DNA from: Halosegnis marinus
GTDB taxonomy: Archaea; Halobacteriota; Halobacteria; Halobacteriales; Haloarculaceae
Direction: 5' to 3'
Length of the DNA stretch: 64,000 nucleotides
Assembly: GCF_029338355.1 (NCBI RefSeq)
Contig: NZ_CP119803.1
Span: 1-64,000, forward strand
The position numbers and the translations under genes are program-made. Positions 1 to 7,613 of this stretch are shown here, piece by piece (the stretch's first letter is position 1; each line of letters starts with the position of its first letter). The notes under the pieces were generated by a model. The model ran no database searches. It was given only the letters and a program-made list of their open reading frames with translations, and was not told the origin of the DNA.

Positions 1-682
1 TCTGGGCCTGCATAATTTCGCCGAGCTGTTCGGCGTCGTAGGGCGGAAAGACGAATTCACGCTCACACAGGGAAGATTTGACGCGTTCATCCATCCGCTC
101 TTTGTACTTGATCTTGTTACTGATCCCGACAACGCCGATCTTACAAGAGTCGATCTTCCCTGCTTCGCCAGCGCGCGAAAGCTGCATCAGAATCGAGTCG
201 TCCTCGAGCTTGTCGATCTCGTCGAGGATGATCAACACGACATCGAAGGTGTCATCGAGAATGCTCCAGAGCCGCTTGTAGTAGGTTGCCGTGCTAATGC
301 CCTTGTCCGGGATGTTAATCCCAGTGAGCTCGTCGTCGTTGAGCGCGGCGGCAATCGTCTGTGCAGCCTGGGTCTCTGTGGTATCCTGCGCACAGTCGAC
401 GTAGGCGGTGCCGACGGTGACCCCTTCCTCCTCGGCCGTGTCGACCAATCGCGACGTGACGTACTTGGCACACAGCGATTTGCCGGTGCCCGTCTTGCCG
501 TAGATGAGGACGTTACTCGGGCTCTGCCCGAAGATCGCGGGGTTTGCGGCGTTCGCGAGCTGTTTGATTTCGTCGTCTCGGCCTACGATGCGGCCTTCAT
601 CGGGTAGGTGGCTGATCTCGAGAAGTTCCTTATCGGTAAAGATAGGATCCTCCCGAGTGAAAAGATCGTCTCCCTGTGACAT
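1..682 (-). CDS. orc1: Orc1/Cdc6-type replication initiator, 3' end outside window
   Basis: The frame is open from an ATG at 682 to the window edge (227 codons), so the C-terminal winged-helix part is missing. The visible part is an AAA+ ATPase: Walker A is YGKTGTGKS about 60 residues from the start and Walker B is LIILDEIDKL. The N-terminus (PIFTDKELLEISHLP) and the motif GRDDEI are typical of archaeal Orc1/Cdc6, which binds ORB repeats and loads MCM. It is transcribed away from the ORB-rich region at 691-1417, the usual archaeal initiator-origin layout, so it probably acts on that origin. Seen: motifs and context. Known: family role. Inferred: cognate pairing. Confidence 0.93.
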   Translation of the reverse strand, partial: MSQGDDLFTREDPIFTDKELLEISHLPDEGRIVGRDDEIKQLANAANPAIFGQSPSNVLIYGKTGTGKSLCAKYVTSRLVDTAEEEGVTVGTAYVDCAQDTTETQAAQTIAAALNDDELTGINIPDKGISTATYYKRLWSILDDTFDVVLIILDEIDKLEDDSILMQLSRAGEAGKIDSCKIGVVGISNKIKYKERMDERVKSSLCEREFVFPPYDAEQLGEIMQAQ

Positions 683-692
683 GCGCTTGGCA

Positions 693-712
693 CCGCATTT
701 CCGGTGAAATTA
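693..712 (-). repeat. ORB-like element (initiator binding repeat)
   Basis: Contains ATTTCCGGTGAAAT, the reverse complement of the ORB core, only about 10 bp upstream of the orc1 start codon. Its position suggests that initiator binding could also repress orc1 transcription (inference). Confidence 0.6.
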
Positions 713-729
713 CTTGAATCTACCTCCCA

Positions 730-756
730 GACACACACACCACGTTTCCGGTGAAA
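730..756 (-). repeat. ORB element, left arm of 27-bp perfect inverted pair
   Basis: Ends in CACGTTTCCGGTGAAA preceded by an ACACAC tract. It is identical over 27 nt to the reverse complement of 1096-1122. Confidence 0.8.
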
Positions 757-1095
757 CACGGTGCGAGGGCGTAAGGATCGCAGTCGAAACGGAGGATAGG
801 ATTCATCGGAAGGGCGGTTGTTATCGGAGTAGACCGCCACGAGAGCCCGTGTACCATCGGGACGCGAATTGTGTTTGGGTTCACGAATTGCCTCAACTAC
901 ACGAAGAGCCGCACCTCCGACTCCCTGCGTGCCGATATCGAACGTTGGAGCAAGGACTCTTGCTCCATCGAATCCACTAGAAATTGGAGTCACTGAGCTG
1001 TTCCGACCGTGGGGTCTTAACTCTAGCAAGACACGTGTCTAGATCTTGAGTGAAGATCGGCCGAGAATAGCCTCCTCGAGAACCGTTAACCACGA

Positions 1096-1122
1096 TTTCA
1101 CCGGAAACGTGGTGTGTGTGTC
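1096..1122 (+). repeat. ORB element, right arm of 27-bp perfect inverted pair
   Basis: Starts TTTCACCGGAAACGTGGTG and ends in a GTGTGTGTC tract. It is the exact reverse complement of 730-756, so the pair brackets the likely unwinding region. Confidence 0.8.
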
Positions 1123-1310
1123 TCGGTAGGGTGCCAACGACCACCTATCCCCAGCTACTCTCTCATTCCTCGTATCGCGCGGAGCGTGGATCGTCGCTTA
1201 GGTGTCGCGACGAGACAGGGGTGAGTCGTGGTCACTTCTTCGCTCCACCACGACCGAGGTGGGGACACCGGGCTTCCGGTGAACTTCTCCACCCCTCGAT
1301 TGCTATCCGG

Positions 1311-1337
1311 GATTTCATCGGAAACGAGGTGTGTTCT
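1311..1337 (+). repeat. ORB-like element
   Basis: GATTTCATCGGAAACGAGGT followed by GTGTTC. One base of the core differs from the perfect pair (CATCGG for CACCGG). Confidence 0.6.
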
Positions 1338-1339
1338 TC

Positions 1340-1358
1340 GTTCGTATGTTCTACGAAC
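1340..1358. repeat. 19-bp palindrome GTTCGTAT-GTT-CTACGAAC
   Basis: One mismatch from the perfect 8-3-8 palindrome GTTCGTAG-N3-CTACGAAC that recurs at 1430, 38523 and 51449. It sits right after an ORB copy. It is a likely dimeric-protein binding site; the protein is not known. Confidence 0.6.
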
Positions 1359-1390
1359 GACAGCCTACCCTTGATGTCCTGGTGCCCGTG

Positions 1391-1417
1391 CTTTCACCGG
1401 AAACATGGTGTCTGTCT
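1391..1417 (+). repeat. ORB-like element
   Basis: CTTTCACCGGAAACATGGTG followed by TCTGTCT, matching the core of the perfect pair except for one base 3' of it. Confidence 0.65.
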
Positions 1418-1429
1418 CGACGAATTGTT

Positions 1430-1448
1430 GTTCGTAGCCTCTACGAAC
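1430..1448. repeat. 19-bp palindrome GTTCGTAG-CCT-CTACGAAC
   Basis: A perfect 8-3-8 palindrome three bases beyond the stop codon of the 1452-1877 gene and just outside the last ORB copy. Confidence 0.7.
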
Positions 1449-1451
1449 GCA

Positions 1452-1877
1452 CTATATCTGGTCTCGCCGAATCGTCGCGAGATCCTCGGCACGGCGCGTT
1501 GTCCGGTGGCTTCCGTCAGTCACGAGTAACATATCTGGAGCTGTGATCACGGGGGCTGTGTCACCACGCTCAAATCCCGCGTCGCGAGCGTTCGGCAACT
1601 GGACTTGATAGCCGTGGCCTTCGATCTGGACTGCCGTGTAGACAATACGATAAATCGAGTCCGCATCTCGTGCTACACTCCCAACGAGCTCAACACGTTC
1701 ACGGCCATCGATCCGATTTCGATTTCCGACGAGGAGTGTCCCATCGACCGCAACGACGAAAAGATCAGCGAGGGTGGTCGTCTCTCCGTCTACCTCTTCG
1801 ACAAGCCCAGCCGTCCGGGCTGGCTTCGTGATTTGAAGCGCGAGCCCGCCCCCTGAGTTTTTGATGCTGTTGGCCAT
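1452..1877 (-). CDS. Origin-adjacent small protein, AbrB-like C-terminal half (tentative)
   Basis: 141 residues, ATG at 1877. No confident family. Its end (residues 92-120) has the pattern of a SpoVT/AbrB swapped hairpin: a basic/polar turn, then GFERGDTAPVI and a hydrophobic strand. No membrane segment, signal or cysteine motif is present. It lies beside the origin, bracketed by the perfect palindrome at 1430-1448 and a degenerate copy at 1880-1898 only 2 bp upstream of its start codon. That suggests it either binds or is controlled through this palindrome (inference). Small conserved genes are common beside haloarchaeal origins. The function is unknown. Confidence 0.65.
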   Translation of the reverse strand: MANSIKNSGGGLALQITKPARTAGLVEEVDGETTTLADLFVVAVDGTLLVGNRNRIDGRERVELVGSVARDADSIYRIVYTAVQIEGHGYQVQLPNARDAGFERGDTAPVITAPDMLLVTDGSHRTTRRAEDLATIRRDQI

Positions 1878-1879
1878 TC

Positions 1880-1898
1880 GTTCGTAGTTGCTGGGAAC
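1880..1898. repeat. Degenerate copy of the 19-bp palindrome
   Basis: GTTCGTAG-TTG-CTGGGAAC. The left half-site is perfect and the right one has two mismatches. It lies immediately upstream of the start codon of the 1452-1877 gene, so it would act as an operator if functional. Confidence 0.4.
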
Positions 1899-2030
1899 AC
1901 GACTTGGTGGTTTGGGTAGTCGCTCGGCTGACCCAGATGCCCCTGTTCAATTGCCTCTTATATTTGCTCGCCACTGACATTCGTCATCCTCTCCCGAACA
2001 GTTAACTCACCGACGGATCTGCGCACATAT

Positions 2031-2543
2031 ATGGATAAGCAGAACGAACTGTATGAGGAAATAACCCCGATCCTCACTGAAGATGAGCTCGATGAATTAC
2101 TCAATCTAACTTCCGGACCGCTCGATAGTGCGGCCAAACTCCAACGTGATGCGTTCAGGCGGCATATCCGAGAACGCTCCGAAGATGAACCTGATAAATT
2201 ACGGGTAGCTCTCCAGGAGCTCTTCAAGTGGGATAACTATCCCGCTGCGATCGCCCTTTGGGCTGGCTACATCGAAAAAGCCGATTCACTCCGTTCCGAG
2301 GCACGAAGCTTCCAAAGTAGCGACGCGATCGAGTACGCTCTGATCGAGCGTGTCGGCCAACCAGTCTACAATTCCAGCGATTTTGGAAAGGATGAGCTTG
2401 ACGATGCCGTTACTTGTGTCCTGCAAACATCAGCTGTAGCGCAGTACCGGCCTGAATTCTGGGCAGATGATGAAAAAGCGAGAGCACGAGTGGTGCATGT
2501 GCTTGACAAGGAGCTTGAAGACGTCTTCTCAGACGACGTCTGA
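2031..2543 (+). CDS. Hypothetical acidic protein
   Basis: 170 residues, ATG at 2031 directly after a CATATATGG stretch, suggesting a leaderless or nearly leaderless transcript. Very acidic, predicted mostly helical (for example residues 30-75, rich in Glu, Arg and Leu). No signal peptide, membrane segment or metal-binding motif is visible and I recognise no family. It is convergent with the Cdc6-like gene that ends at 2593. The composition is normal for haloarchaea, which supports it as a real gene. Confidence 0.7.
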   Translation: MDKQNELYEEITPILTEDELDELLNLTSGPLDSAAKLQRDAFRRHIRERSEDEPDKLRVALQELFKWDNYPAAIALWAGYIEKADSLRSEARSFQSSDAIEYALIERVGQPVYNSSDFGKDELDDAVTCVLQTSAVAQYRPEFWADDEKARARVVHVLDKELEDVFSDDV

Positions 2544-2592
2544 ACGGTAATCCACTTTGTATGCGAGTCCTCCCCTGACGTCACTCAACCAG

Positions 2593-3603
2593 TCATTCTC
2601 CCCGCGAGCGCCTGGGCGTATAGCGCCGACTTGGGCCTTCACCCTCACTTCTGATGAGGTTATACTGCTCGAGCTTGCTGAGGTACTTTCGAACAGTGCG
2701 TTTCGATTTCGGGCTCGTGACTCGTCCCGTATATCGCTCATAGATGTCCTTCGGCATCAGCGCCCCCGATTCAAGGAGGATGTCGTAGAGGAGTCGTTGA
2801 TCATCAGTGAGCTTATCGAGGCTCCGTTGCCGGAGGGTATCTCTCGCAGCCGGGATCGCCGTTCGAATGTGCTCCTCTGTTATTGTGTCGGCACTATCCC
2901 ATTCCGCTTCTTGGGCTGCTTGGCGGAGGAAGGTGATCGCATCACGAGCGTTTCCGGCAGCTGCATCTGCCAAGTGGTCCAGGTGGGGCGCATCAATCGC
3001 GCCTGGGGCGAGGCCAGCCTTCGCTCGAGCTTCGAGTATCGCGACGAGCTCGTCGTGGCTGTATTGATCGAAGTGAATCCGCATTGCCCCCCGCAATCGT
3101 GATCGAACACGTTCGTCAAGCGGGTCGAGGATGTCCTCCTCGCGATTAGCGATCAGGATCAGTGTGAGCTCCGGAATCGCCCATAGTTCGCGAAGGAGAT
3201 CCTTATCGGCAAGTTGATCGACCTCATCGAGAATCACAACATACGGCTCTGCAAGCTCCTCCAGCTGGCGCAACATCTCATCCTGTGGGGTGTTCCGACG
3301 GATCTGGTGGGTTGGACCGATTCCGTCGAGCAAGTCGAGGAGCACACGGAAGCGCTTCGAGTGGTTCCAACAGTCGATATACTGTGTTTGTACCCCGAGC
3401 GCTTGTTCCTCCAGCTTCGCTGTGGTGAAGCGTGCAAGGCATGTCTTCCCTGCGCCCGAGGGTCCTTCGATGAGTGTGTCTTGGGGGACGTCTCCCTCAA
3501 CGACTGGTTCGAGGGCGTTCCGGAGGCGGTTTTTCTCCGCGTTCCGGTGGACAACGTCCCCGGGAACCCAGTCCGCATCGAGCACACGGGCGTTGTGAAG
3601 CAT
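2593..3603 (-). CDS. cdc6: Cdc6/Orc1-like AAA+ ATPase
   Basis: 336 residues, ATG at 3603. The N-terminus carries VPGDVVHRNAEKNRLRNAL, a Cdc6-type pre-Walker region. Walker A is EGPSGAGKTCLA (about residue 47), Walker B is VVILDEVDQL (about 122), sensor 1 is ILIANRE and the sensor-2 helix contains GNARDAITFLRQA. The last 80 residues form a winged helix. It is shorter than typical Orc1 (about 400 residues), like the many accessory Cdc6 paralogues on haloarchaeal plasmids. The motif at 3650-3671, shared with two other operons, lies 47 bp upstream. It may act as a second initiator or a regulator. Confidence 0.85.
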   Translation of the reverse strand: MLHNARVLDADWVPGDVVHRNAEKNRLRNALEPVVEGDVPQDTLIEGPSGAGKTCLARFTTAKLEEQALGVQTQYIDCWNHSKRFRVLLDLLDGIGPTHQIRRNTPQDEMLRQLEELAEPYVVILDEVDQLADKDLLRELWAIPELTLILIANREEDILDPLDERVRSRLRGAMRIHFDQYSHDELVAILEARAKAGLAPGAIDAPHLDHLADAAAGNARDAITFLRQAAQEAEWDSADTITEEHIRTAIPAARDTLRQRSLDKLTDDQRLLYDILLESGALMPKDIYERYTGRVTSPKSKRTVRKYLSKLEQYNLIRSEGEGPSRRYTPRRSRGE

Positions 3604-3649
3604 CTGTTATCGAAGGGAGATATGCTGTGAGGGCATAAGCGGCAGGGGC

Positions 3650-3671
3650 GGGCTTCCGGGTTTCCGGGTTT
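3650..3671 (-). promoter_or_regulatory. Shared promoter-region motif (copy 1)
   Basis: On the gene strand it reads AAACCCGGAAACCCGGAAGC and ends CC, two tandem AACCCGGAA units, 47-68 bp upstream of the cdc6-like start. The same motif in the same orientation precedes the genes starting at 7418 and 60641. It is a likely operator or activator site of an element-specific regulon (inference). Confidence 0.65.
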
Positions 3672-3762
3672 GGGAGAGTCGACTGCTCATAGGCGATTTC
3701 GATAGGGTATCTTTCACTGTGTCTATGTCCTGATCACTCCTGACTGGGTGAGAACCCGGTGG

Positions 3763-4269
3763 TCACGATGTCGGATACTCCCACACAAACAGAGGAATCG
3801 AGAAATCAAAATACTGCTTGAGCACCGCCTGAACGTCATTTTCTGTTCGACCAAGTGTGGGGAAATTGACGTATGAGGGGATCAATAGCACACCTGCATC
3901 AGCGCTTCTGCCCATCGAAAACACGTCCGGATCGCGATGAGCAATCTCCATTTTCATCAGGTGCCAATTTGCGCGCATCTGCTCGCCGCTTTCGTGCTCG
4001 ACCACAACCCCATCCTTATACGCGTCAAAGCTGGCTCGGCGAGAAACCATGTCGTAGCCGACAGTCGTTTCAAACTTCACGGATACTTCCTGTTCCCAGC
4101 CGAGTGGGTCCAGTAGCTCACGTCGCTCACTCAGGTATTGGTTCCCGCCACCATGGTCGATATACGCTTCCGCAATTGCTGGGAGCTCCTGCTTCAATCC
4201 TTTCGCCTCGATGATCTCTCTACCCCCATTGAACGACCATGTGTCGCGTCTTCGAATTTCTGGCTTCAT
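3763..4269 (-). CDS. BglII/BstYI-like restriction endonuclease
   Basis: 168 residues from the ATG at 4269. The frame extends further upstream, but that part has the basic, Ser/Arg-rich look of non-coding translation. Residues 60-110 contain DAYKDGVVVEHE followed by QMRANWHLMKMEIAH and, later, ADAGVLLIPS. This resembles the BglII/BstYI family (PF09195), in which Asp, Glu and Gln/Glu residues bind the catalytic metal. No cognate methyltransferase lies beside it; the nearest neighbours are the polymerase and Cdc6-like genes. It may act with one of the distant methylases or be a solitary nuclease of the element. The family assignment is by motif recall only. Confidence 0.6.
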   Translation of the reverse strand: MKPEIRRRDTWSFNGGREIIEAKGLKQELPAIAEAYIDHGGGNQYLSERRELLDPLGWEQEVSVKFETTVGYDMVSRRASFDAYKDGVVVEHESGEQMRANWHLMKMEIAHRDPDVFSMGRSADAGVLLIPSYVNFPTLGRTENDVQAVLKQYFDFSIPLFVWEYPTS

Positions 4270-4342
4270 CGGCTGAGATGTCCGTTCTACATTGCTTACC
4301 CTTTGGGGCTGAGACGACACTATACCGTGCCGGGCGGCGGTG

Positions 4343-6469
4343 TTACTCCGATATTTTCGAGAACGATGTGAGTGTTCGCTCCGTCGTCTCACGGAGCTCA
4401 CGCCGAATGTCCGTCTCCCCATACCCCATCGGGGAGAGCACGCTTGTGGCTGCTCGAATCAGCTCTGTGGCGTAGTAGGCTGGATCATACGCTTCGATCT
4501 CCTCGAACGCGAGTCGCACACGCTCGGGACCGTGCGTATCGTCGTCGACGATAACATACTCGACATCTTGGCCAGGGGCACGCGTAAGCCCGAGGGCGCG
4601 CGCCCGTCGCAGCGCCGCGGTCGTCGCCGTTCGCTGCGTGTATGCTTCCAAGGGCTTCGACGTTCGCGCTGTTTCGACCAGCGCGGCTGGGTCGACGTCT
4701 TCGTCACGCAGCCGCGTGAGCGCGCTGGAGAGCTCTTCGATAACAGTAGCTGTATCACGCGATTGATCGTACGTCTCGACGAGCCGCCGTTGGATATCGG
4801 CGATGTACGCAGGGGTCGATCGCTGGCGTGTCTCGATCCCCCGGAACTTGTACTCGTCGCGACCAGCGACCTTCCCGAAGTACTTCGTCAGCGCACCGGC
4901 CTCCGAGTCACGTTTCGGGACGAAGGCAACCCACTCGAAGTCGTTCTCGTGTTCGAGCGGAATGTTGACATCGTCAGTGATAGCTGCACAGATGTCGGCG
5001 AGCGGCTCGTGCGTGTCGACACGCGGAGTCACCCACAACGAGTCGATAATTCCGTGCACGACACGCCATCCCCCGCGTTCCAGTCGCGCCTTCGCGTCGA
5101 GCATGAGCTCGCGAGCGACAGCATTGATCGCTTCATGACACTCGATCCGCCCGAATTTCGCATTGCGGTAGCCTTGATAGCCGAAACACGAGACGAGAAT
5201 CCATTTCAACGCATCCGCGCGGTGCTCGAAGTGTGCCCGCTCTGTGGGATCGTCTGTGGTGGCGATTCGCTCTTTGTAGGCGGCTCGATCATCGATGATT
5301 GGCCGAAGGACGTCCGGAATGAATCCACGGTCATCACACAGCGAGTAGTCGAGTCCCGGCACGTCTGCACGGTCATGACAGTCGCAGTCCGTCGTCTCCG
5401 GGGAGATATTCCACTCGCACATAATGTTCGGATACAACGAACCGAAGTCGATCTCTGAAATATCCTCGTGGACGCCAACCTCTGGAGAGAATATGAAACC
5501 CCCTCGATCGGCGGCGTGCAGTTGCTCGACGGACTTGAACGCCTCTGGATCCCACTTGTTCCACGGCGCGAGGACATCGCGAGCGGTCGCCTCGCGAAGC
5601 TGGATCGCCGTGAGAATGTTGCCGATCGATCCCCACGCAGTCTCCTGAATCGGCTTCCACGAGCGCTCGACGAGATCGAGGATTCCCTCAAGGCCACCCT
5701 TATCCAACATGAAGCTGTTCAACCGATCGATGATGGCTCGCCCCGGGATAGCGTATCGGGCTGGCGAATGTCCCACCTGGCCGTAACTCTCGTAGGTACT
5801 CGCCCCGGCTAATTGTTGATACCCAGAGCGACGACCAAGCGCGAACGCGTCGAGGCCGTGGTCATCCGCTGCCGATTCAAGCAGTGGGATCAGCTGAGCC
5901 GACGAACAGAGAAGGACATCCGGATCCACCGTGTCGAGTCGCTCGGCAAGGACTCGGAGCGTGGTCGCAGTGTCTCCGGCAACTGTCTCACCGTCGATCT
6001 GGAGGGCGTCAATGCGTTTCTCGGCGAGGTGCGGCTCAGCGAGAGTCAGCTCAAGTGTTCGGAGCGCCCGGGCAGGGACTGGTTCGGTGTCCGTTTCGAG
6101 GCAGTAGCGAAACTGCGGTGAAAGGTCAACGTTGTACAGGCGGAAGGTCGCGGGTTGGAATGCCGCCGGCTCATGATGATGGCGGATCTCGTTCGCAAGC
6201 GTTCGAAGCTCCCGTTCACGGGCGACGTCCACTCGGAGCACACGTGTCCGCGTCTCGGCGCCGAGCTCCGTGTAGTGGCGCTCTGCAGCGAGGTGGACGA
6301 CTTTTGGATCGTCGGTGAGCCGCTCGTGGAGCGTCACAAGCGCAGTATCAGGGCCATCGATGTACAGCGTCGGGGCATAGTCGGGATTCGTGACGGTGTC
6401 GACCCCATCGCTGGTTGCGTGCCACTCGACCACGCCGCCGTCGTGAAACTCAACCGTCAAGAGTGGCAT
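4343..6469 (-). CDS. polB2: Family B DNA polymerase, PolB2-like with altered catalytic motifs
   Basis: 708 residues. I chose the ATG at 6469 because it overlaps the end of the upstream gene by 20 bp and begins with the conserved-looking strand MPLLTVEFHDGG. Palm motif A is intact (DFGSLYPNIM, about residue 360) and motif B is present as KWILVSCFGYQGYRNAKFG. In motif C the canonical YGDTDS reads HGIIDSLWV: the first Asp is Ile, the second is kept. The 3'-5' exonuclease region lacks a clear Asp-x-Glu Exo I. Archaeal PolB2 proteins are known for such losses, so activity and proofreading are uncertain. It is the last gene of the operon starting at 7418 and may replicate or repair the element's own DNA. 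Confidence 0.85.
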   Translation of the reverse strand: MPLLTVEFHDGGVVEWHATSDGVDTVTNPDYAPTLYIDGPDTALVTLHERLTDDPKVVHLAAERHYTELGAETRTRVLRVDVARERELRTLANEIRHHHEPAAFQPATFRLYNVDLSPQFRYCLETDTEPVPARALRTLELTLAEPHLAEKRIDALQIDGETVAGDTATTLRVLAERLDTVDPDVLLCSSAQLIPLLESAADDHGLDAFALGRRSGYQQLAGASTYESYGQVGHSPARYAIPGRAIIDRLNSFMLDKGGLEGILDLVERSWKPIQETAWGSIGNILTAIQLREATARDVLAPWNKWDPEAFKSVEQLHAADRGGFIFSPEVGVHEDISEIDFGSLYPNIMCEWNISPETTDCDCHDRADVPGLDYSLCDDRGFIPDVLRPIIDDRAAYKERIATTDDPTERAHFEHRADALKWILVSCFGYQGYRNAKFGRIECHEAINAVARELMLDAKARLERGGWRVVHGIIDSLWVTPRVDTHEPLADICAAITDDVNIPLEHENDFEWVAFVPKRDSEAGALTKYFGKVAGRDEYKFRGIETRQRSTPAYIADIQRRLVETYDQSRDTATVIEELSSALTRLRDEDVDPAALVETARTSKPLEAYTQRTATTAALRRARALGLTRAPGQDVEYVIVDDDTHGPERVRLAFEEIEAYDPAYYATELIRAATSVLSPMGYGETDIRRELRETTERTLTSFSKISE

Positions 6470-6734
6470 CGGTCTCCTCGGTCTCTTCGAGCTTGGCCAC
6501 TCGCGATTCGAGCTGGCGACGCTCTGCTTCAAGCCCAATCACCATCGATAACAGGAGCGCCGTTGTCGGATCGCTCCGATTGAGATAACCGGCGGCATCG
6601 GCGTATTGCTCTGCGTAGGCGAACACGGAATCGAAGTCCTGCGTCGCGTCATGGCGAAGCGCGCGCCGGTAATCGCCCCACTGATCCCGTCGGCCCTCAA
6701 GGAACCGCCGGTACGTGGGACTGGTCCGGCCCAT
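6450..6734 (-). CDS. Small coiled-coil protein of the polymerase operon
   Basis: 94 residues. The ATG at 6734 directly abuts the stop of the upstream gene, and its 3' end overlaps the polymerase start by 20 bp, so translation is coupled. The N-terminus is basic and aromatic (TYRRFLEGRRDQWGDYRRAL). The C-terminal third is a short coiled coil (LEAERRQLESRVAKLEET). It probably bridges or regulates its two neighbours. I recognise no named family. Confidence 0.75.
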   Translation of the reverse strand: MGRTSPTYRRFLEGRRDQWGDYRRALRHDATQDFDSVFAYAEQYADAAGYLNRSDPTTALLLSMVIGLEAERRQLESRVAKLEETEETDATLDG

Positions 6735-7418
6735 CTATGCCACCCCGGCAAATTCCATCTCGGATGCAGCCTCGACGAGCGTGGTGTCGCTGACTGCGCC
6801 GAATAGCTCGACCCAATATGGAATGGTCGTCTGCCAGCCTCCCTGGACCGGGTAGGCCCTTGTCTCGAAATCGTCACCCTCGAACAAACAGCCAAAGGGA
6901 GTCGTCTCGGCTGTTAGTTCACGGTCAGCGACCGTCGCGACGCGGTCGGCAAGCTCGTCGGTGGGGGCTGTTGAGACGAGTACGGCCACATCGTAGGTTT
7001 CGGCGAGTCCCTTCAGGCCAGTCAGGACAGCATCAAGCAGCGCATCGCGTTCGTGTGTTGGAACATCGTCGTCACGGTACAGCGACGTGATGTTCGGCAG
7101 GCAGAGCAATCCTGTCGAGCTGGTGGTTCGTGCCACCAGCCTGCGACACAGGGAGAAATGCTGGTAGGCGGTAAACGCTCGAGCGATCTGTAACCCGGAA
7201 AGTGTGGCCTCCGAGTGGGCCCGCTCGTAGAGCCGATAGGTACTGGCCACGTTCCGACTATCGACCCAGTATGCATGGTCGGTTGTCGGCAGTGCATCGA
7301 GGACGATTTCGTGGAATGCGGGCGACTGCGGGTGGTCAACCTGTAGATGTGTAATCCCAGAATCAATGTCTGGAATGGCCTGTCGGCGATGGCTTGTGCG
7401 GCTGGATGGTGTGTCCAT
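6735..7418 (-). CDS. RecA/RadA-like paralogue lacking Walker A
   Basis: 227 residues, ATG at 7418, first gene of the operon with the 94-residue protein and PolB. Residues 30-200 alternate hydrophobic strands and helices as in a RecA fold: a Walker-B-like strand (GLLCLPNITSLY, about 110) and a later strand AVLVSTAP. There is no GxxxxGK[TS] loop, so ATP hydrolysis is unlikely. RadA-like genes are commonly found beside haloarchaeal PolB2 genes. The AACCCGGAA motif lies 40 bp upstream. The family call is tentative; the operon role in DNA repair or replication is inferred from neighbours. Confidence 0.6.
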   Translation of the reverse strand: MDTPSSRTSHRRQAIPDIDSGITHLQVDHPQSPAFHEIVLDALPTTDHAYWVDSRNVASTYRLYERAHSEATLSGLQIARAFTAYQHFSLCRRLVARTTSSTGLLCLPNITSLYRDDDVPTHERDALLDAVLTGLKGLAETYDVAVLVSTAPTDELADRVATVADRELTAETTPFGCLFEGDDFETRAYPVQGGWQTTIPYWVELFGAVSDTTLVEAASEMEFAGVA

Positions 7419-7457
7419 GGGGCCGCATGCACGCCAGGATGGATAGGTGTCGAGTGT

Positions 7458-7479
7458 GGGCTTCCGGGTTTCCGGGTTT
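7458..7479 (-). promoter_or_regulatory. Shared promoter-region motif (copy 2)
   Basis: Identical over 22 bp to the copy at 3650-3671 and in the same orientation to its gene, 40-61 bp upstream of the start at 7418. A third, imperfect unit (TTCCGGGGTT) continues to 7486. Confidence 0.65.
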
Positions 7480-7613
7480 CCGGGGTTCAGTGTGGTGTGA
7501 TCGGTGATGAGTCCTACGTCTGTGAAACTCCGTGTGTATCGATCTCTTCTGTGTCGTAGCTCATCGGCCCCTGATACTATTTACCCTCCACAATTCTGAA
7601 TGTCTACTATCAA

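Larger units (their letters stand above)
683..1451. other. Predicted replication origin with inverted ORB repeats
   Basis: A 770-bp gene-free region next to an Orc1/Cdc6 gene. It holds at least five copies of an ORB-like element with core TTTCACCGGAAAC in both orientations: about 693-712 and 730-756 in one direction, 1096-1122, 1311-1337 and 1391-1417 in the other, plus a weaker copy near 1271-1287. The copies at 730-756 and 1096-1122 form a perfect 27-bp inverted repeat about 340 bp apart. This is the standard design of a haloarchaeal origin. Two palindromes (1340-1358, 1430-1448) of another kind lie in its right part. Origin activity is inferred. Confidence 0.82.

Noticed and set aside
714-980. 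Short frames in the origin region (also 1116-1529)
   Set aside because: They overlap ORB repeats, have basic composition and no start context; the region is better read as the origin.
4340-5458. 372-codon open frame on the plus strand opposite PolB
   Set aside because: It is an antisense shadow of a G+C-rich gene, without its own motifs.
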